A DNA stretch of 10,340 bases, taken from NCBI GenBank assembly GCA_903825095.1, contig CAIJZF010000055.1, positions 1-10,340 on the forward strand, written 5' to 3'. Shown here one piece after another: positions 7,944-10,340 of the stretch. The stretch's first letter is position 1. The number at the start of each line of letters is the position of its first letter. Origin of the DNA: an uncultured Bacteroidota bacterium. GTDB taxonomy: Bacteria; Bacteroidota; Bacteroidia; Chitinophagales; Chitinophagaceae. The translations under genes and the position numbers were made by a program. Under the pieces are notes generated by a model. The model was not told where the DNA came from, made no database searches, and was given only the letters and a program-made list of their open reading frames with translations.

Positions 7944-7966
7944 TTTTATATAAAAAATATGTTATC

Positions 7967-8872
7967 ATGAAAAAAATAATTACTAGCTGTGCTATTTTAT
8001 TATTAACTGCATTAACAGCATCAGCGCAAAATGGCATTGTGGTTTTTCAAACCGATTTTGGCACCAAGGATGGGGCCGTTTCTGCTATGAAAGGCGTGGC
8101 TACTGCAGTGGATGCTTCTTTAAAATTATATGACCTTACACATGATATACCTGCTTATAATATTTGGGAAGCTGCTTATAGATTAGACCAAACTATTATT
8201 TACTGGCCTGCAGGAACAGTGTTTGTATCGGTGGTAGACCCTGGCGTGGGCACAGAAAGAAGATCGGTGGTGGTAAAAACAAAATCGGGACATTATATTG
8301 TTACTCCTGACAACGGAACACTTACTTTAATTGCAGCTTCATTAGGCATTGATTCCATTCGCGAAATTGATGAAGTAACTAATAGAAGAAAAAATTCAGA
8401 AGCTTCTTATACTTTTCATGGTAGAGATGTTTATGCTTTTACTGCTGCTCGTTTAGCTTCACATAAAATTAGTTACGAACAAGTGGGTAAAATAAGTACG
8501 GCTGCTATTACCTCGCTTCCTTTTCAAAAAGCAGCATTAGTGGGTAATCAATTAAAAGGCACCATTGATATACTAGATATTCAATATGGAAATATTTGGA
8601 CCAATATAGACCAATCTTATTGGAAAAAATTTAATGTCTTAGCGCATACCAAAAATGAAATACAGGTAGAAATTTTTAAAAATAAAAAAATAGTCTATAC
8701 CGGTAGCATGCCTTTTGAAAATACTTTTGGAGGTGTAGGCGTTGGAAAACCTCTTGCCTATTTAAATAGTTTAATGAATTTATCTTTTGCCTTGAACCAA
8801 GGAAGTTTTTCTGAAAAATATCATGTCTACGCAGGCAGCGATTGGACTGTAGCCGTGCAGTGGGTAAAATAA
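7967..8872 (+). CDS. Secreted SAM hydroxide adenosyltransferase (DUF62 / SAM_adeno_trans family)
   Basis: This 301-residue protein belongs to the family that splits S-adenosylmethionine with water into adenosine and L-methionine; it also includes fluorinases and chlorinases. The N-terminal block TDFGTKDGAVSAMKGV is at residues 29-44 and DLTHDI at 56-61. VVDPGVGTERR (89-99) gives Asp91 and Arg98, TPDNGTL is at 113-119, and TFHGRD (149-154) gives His151. The Asp-Arg-His set keeps the spacing of the catalytic triad described for the hydroxide-adding enzymes, so activity is likely. YGNIWTNI (207-214) is the expected C-terminal-domain block. The odd part is the front: KK, then a hydrophobic stretch (4-17) and TASA before Gln21, a good Sec signal peptide with cleavage near residue 20, which would place the enzyme in the periplasm away from cytosolic SAM. 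The family core begins right after it, so the leader is extra sequence. Starting at an internal Met (Met41) would remove the TDFG motif, so the long start is preferred. Confidence 0.93.
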   Translation: MKKIITSCAILLLTALTASAQNGIVVFQTDFGTKDGAVSAMKGVATAVDASLKLYDLTHDIPAYNIWEAAYRLDQTIIYWPAGTVFVSVVDPGVGTERRSVVVKTKSGHYIVTPDNGTLTLIAASLGIDSIREIDEVTNRRKNSEASYTFHGRDVYAFTAARLASHKISYEQVGKISTAAITSLPFQKAALVGNQLKGTIDILDIQYGNIWTNIDQSYWKKFNVLAHTKNEIQVEIFKNKKIVYTGSMPFENTFGGVGVGKPLAYLNSLMNLSFALNQGSFSEKYHVYAGSDWTVAVQWVK

Positions 8873-8873
8873 A

Positions 8874-9962
8874 TTATTGCTGCAAAAAGTTAGCTAACAA
8901 ACTATGGAAATGATGTGTGCCTTGCTCGCGCAAAGTGGCATATCTTCCATAACGGTAAAAACGAGAGCGAATGCCTTCTTGTACATGTTGAACAATTTCT
9001 TCATCCTCTTGTTCCACTGTATCTAAGCCGCTTCCAGCGCCTTGACCTAGTTTACTTGCATCAAATACAAAACTTAAAAAGCTCACCTTGGTATTACCTG
9101 CATCAATAGGTGTTATAATGTTCACCGACAAGCCCCATGGATAAAAGTTAAACATCATATTCGGAAACACCCAGAAATAATAGGCTGCTATTTTTTTACC
9201 TGCATCCAGATGCGCTGAAGGAATATCAAAACAATGTTCATTATTTTTCGCAATGCCTAATTGTAAACTTGCATAAGGAAATAACTCAGTAGAATAATCT
9301 TTAAAATCTAAAAAAGCATTAAGCCCTGGATGTACAAAGGGAATATGAAAACCTTCTAAATAATTTTCACAGTAGAGTGCCCAGTTGGCTTTAATATAAT
9401 AATCATTCGATCTTGCTGCATCAAAAACTAATTTATCAATGGGCAACCATCCTACACGCTTTTGCATTTCTTGAAAAAAAACTTCTGGGCCAATGCCTTT
9501 GGTTAATTGTGTAAATAATAAAGGCCCCCATTTAAATAAAGGCAAATTATGTAAGTGATTGTTTTCTGGAATAAAATTTTGCACTGCCGTAAACTCTGGC
9601 ATAGAAATAAACTTTCCATCTAAATGAAAAGCCCTGCCATGGTATTTACAACGCAAATGTTTTTGCGCAGAACAAGGTTCGTATACCATTAAGTTACCTC
9701 TATGTGTACATACATTCGACAAGCAATGTATTTGTTCATTGGCGTCCTTGGTAAGCACTAAGGGCTCCCCTATATAATTTTCCAATAATTTAAAAGGATG
9801 CGCGTCGCCTACATTCGGAACCATGCCTGTATGTCCAACATATTGCCAGCTAGGGGCAAATATTTTTTCTTTAGAAGTTTCCAAAATTTGAGGCTCTAAA
9901 TAAAAAGAAGTGTCGATGGTTTTGGCTCTGCCAATAATGGGATCGATATAAAATTTAGACAT
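8874..9962 (-). CDS. Rieske non-heme iron oxygenase, alpha subunit
   Basis: This 362-residue protein is a Rieske-type oxygenase large subunit, a cytoplasmic enzyme using a [2Fe-2S] cluster and a mononuclear iron to hydroxylate or demethylate a small substrate with O2. The Rieske ligands are in CTHRG (Cys85, His87) and CKYHG (Cys105, His108). The mononuclear site is ENYLEGFHIPFVH, giving His206 and His211, with the third ligand probably Asp320 in EQEDEE before VQEGIRS. The start was set at the ATG at 9962. An in-frame ATG at 10046 would add 28 residues (MEGLFFLGVYNQD and on) that look like translated non-coding DNA; the shorter start begins MSKFYIDP, as family members do. Substrate cannot be told: ring-hydroxylating, choline/betaine-type and carnitine-type members share these motifs. 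No ferredoxin or reductase gene lies beside it, so electrons must come from elsewhere. It converges on the SAM hydrolase gene with one base between stop codons. Confidence 0.9.
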   Translation of the reverse strand: MSKFYIDPIIGRAKTIDTSFYLEPQILETSKEKIFAPSWQYVGHTGMVPNVGDAHPFKLLENYIGEPLVLTKDANEQIHCLSNVCTHRGNLMVYEPCSAQKHLRCKYHGRAFHLDGKFISMPEFTAVQNFIPENNHLHNLPLFKWGPLLFTQLTKGIGPEVFFQEMQKRVGWLPIDKLVFDAARSNDYYIKANWALYCENYLEGFHIPFVHPGLNAFLDFKDYSTELFPYASLQLGIAKNNEHCFDIPSAHLDAGKKIAAYYFWVFPNMMFNFYPWGLSVNIITPIDAGNTKVSFLSFVFDASKLGQGAGSGLDTVEQEDEEIVQHVQEGIRSRFYRYGRYATLREQGTHHFHSLLANFLQQ

Positions 9963-10135
9963 ACTACCACAGTTTCGAGCCCAATATACACTAACCCCCT
10001 TGATAAAGTCCTGATTATAAACACCTAGAAAAAATAATCCCTCCAAAACAAGGTATAAATAGCAGAAAAAAAGGGTATAAATAAATGTATTAAATACTAA
10101 ATTATTTAGTTAATATTGCTAATAAATTTAGTTTT
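9963..10135. other. Divergent intergenic region between the Rieske oxygenase and umuD-like genes
   Basis: This 173-bp AT-rich region should hold promoters for both flanking genes. Besides the palindrome at 10096-10110 it contains two direct-repeat pairs, each spaced 22 bp start to start: GGTATAAATA at 10052 and 10074, and ATTTAGTT at 10104 and 10126. For the minus-strand Rieske gene I see only poor -7 matches, for example TATATTGG close to its start. No small coding gene is supported here. Confidence 0.6.
10096..10110. promoter_or_regulatory. Perfect 15-bp palindrome, candidate operator of the umuD-like gene
   Basis: ACTAAAT-t-ATTTAGT has 7-bp arms around one central base. It sits 25 nt before the ATG at 10136 and directly abuts TAATATTG (10111-10118), which matches the Bacteroidota -7 element TAnnTTTG except at one base. 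A repressor bound here would cover the promoter spacer, as a LexA-type regulator would at a damage-inducible gene. No clear TTG -33 element is present. Whether this is the SOS box of this organism is inference. Confidence 0.5.
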
Positions 10136-10340
10136 ATGTCATTTATAGATAGAGAGCCAGCAGAAGGAATTGCCACCCAGCAAATTAATAAGAACTACCA
10201 ATCTAGTCAGATTATACAGGCCAATGCCACCGGTTTTGGAGCAGCCTCCGACGATTTTATGGAAAGAGGTATTGACCTTAACGAGCAACTTATTCGTAAT
10301 AAGCCCGCTACTTTTTTCTTTCGCGTGAACAGTGATGCCA
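10136..10340 (+). CDS. umuD: UmuD-like S24-family protein, N-terminal part (cut by window edge)
   Basis: The first 68 codons are visible from the ATG at 10136. Residues 33-67 align without gaps to E. coli UmuD residues 25-59: GFGAASDDFMERGIDLNEQL matches GFPSPAADYVEQRIDLNQLL, followed by PATFFFRVNSDA against SATYFVKASGDS. UmuD is the RecA-stimulated self-cleaving partner of UmuC in the translesion DNA polymerase V. Two key positions differ. The residue before the cleavage-site glycine is Thr32 (E. coli Cys24), and the position of the catalytic Ser60 reads Ala68 (codon GCC, 10337-10339). Ser66 lies two residues earlier. The catalytic Lys is beyond the edge. The protein may therefore not cleave itself, or may use another residue. 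The first 30 residues are unlike E. coli UmuD but about the same length. A umuC gene is expected downstream but is out of view. Family is firm; activity is uncertain. Confidence 0.85.
   Translation, partial: MSFIDREPAEGIATQQINKNYQSSQIIQANATGFGAASDDFMERGIDLNEQLIRNKPATFFFRVNSDA

Noticed and set aside
7967..8872. Calling the DUF62 protein a fluorinase or chlorinase
   Set aside because: It keeps the Asp-Arg-His set of the hydroxide-adding enzymes and has no halogen-natural-product genes nearby.
8915..9109. Plus-strand open frame of 64 codons antisense to the Rieske oxygenase
   Set aside because: It is a shadow of the conserved C-terminal part of the oxygenase; no start context or domain supports it.
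9963..10046. A 28-residue N-terminal extension of the Rieske oxygenase from the ATG at 10046
   Set aside because: The added peptide has no family similarity and the conserved protein begins naturally at the ATG at 9962. The longer frame is probably open by chance and would take up promoter space.

Overview
The window looks like chromosomal DNA of a Bacteroidota bacterium. A Chitinophagaceae-like organism is my guess, but the family is inference. The signs are AT-rich sequence, starts without Shine-Dalgarno sequences, one good match to the Bacteroidota -7 promoter element (TAnnTTTG) upstream of rfbB, a TonB-dependent receptor with an N-terminal carboxypeptidase-regulatory-like domain, and a sugar kinase fused to a RapZ-type C-terminal domain.

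Layout. (1) 1-1405, minus strand: a dTDP-rhamnose unit with rfbB (complete) followed by rfbC (cut by the window edge). (2) 1477-2631, plus strand: a polytopic HGSNAT/NagX-type membrane acetyltransferase, divergent from rfbB. (3) 2685-4887, minus strand: a two-gene operon of an AmgK-like anomeric amino-sugar kinase fused to a RapZ C-terminal domain, then a MurU-like nucleotidyltransferase, 7 nt apart. (4) 4988-7780, plus strand: an orphan TonB-dependent receptor closed by a strong intrinsic terminator. (5) 7781-7966: the terminator, then an 84-bp imperfect inverted repeat. (6) 7967-8872, plus strand: a SAM hydroxide adenosyltransferase (DUF62) with a signal peptide. (7) 8874-9962, minus strand: a Rieske non-heme oxygenase, convergent with the previous gene with one base between their stop codons. 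(8) 10136 to the end, plus strand: the start of a umuD-like gene whose nucleophile position reads Ala, behind a perfect 15-bp palindrome that could be an operator.

Functional threads. rfbB/rfbC supply dTDP-L-rhamnose for surface polysaccharide. The kinase/nucleotidyltransferase pair matches the AmgK-MurU cell-wall-recycling shunt (amino sugar to sugar-1-phosphate to UDP-sugar). The nearby HGSNAT-like protein could acetylate amino sugars across the inner membrane, giving a possible, unproven link. The receptor and the secreted SAM hydrolase both act outside the cytoplasm, but the terminator between them argues against one transcript. The Rieske enzyme has no reductase partner in view. The umuD-like gene opens what is probably an umuDC-type translesion synthesis unit.

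No gene-free stretch exceeds 300 bases. The longest are 7781-7966 and 9963-10135, both described. I saw no tRNA, rRNA, CRISPR array, insertion sequence or phage gene.
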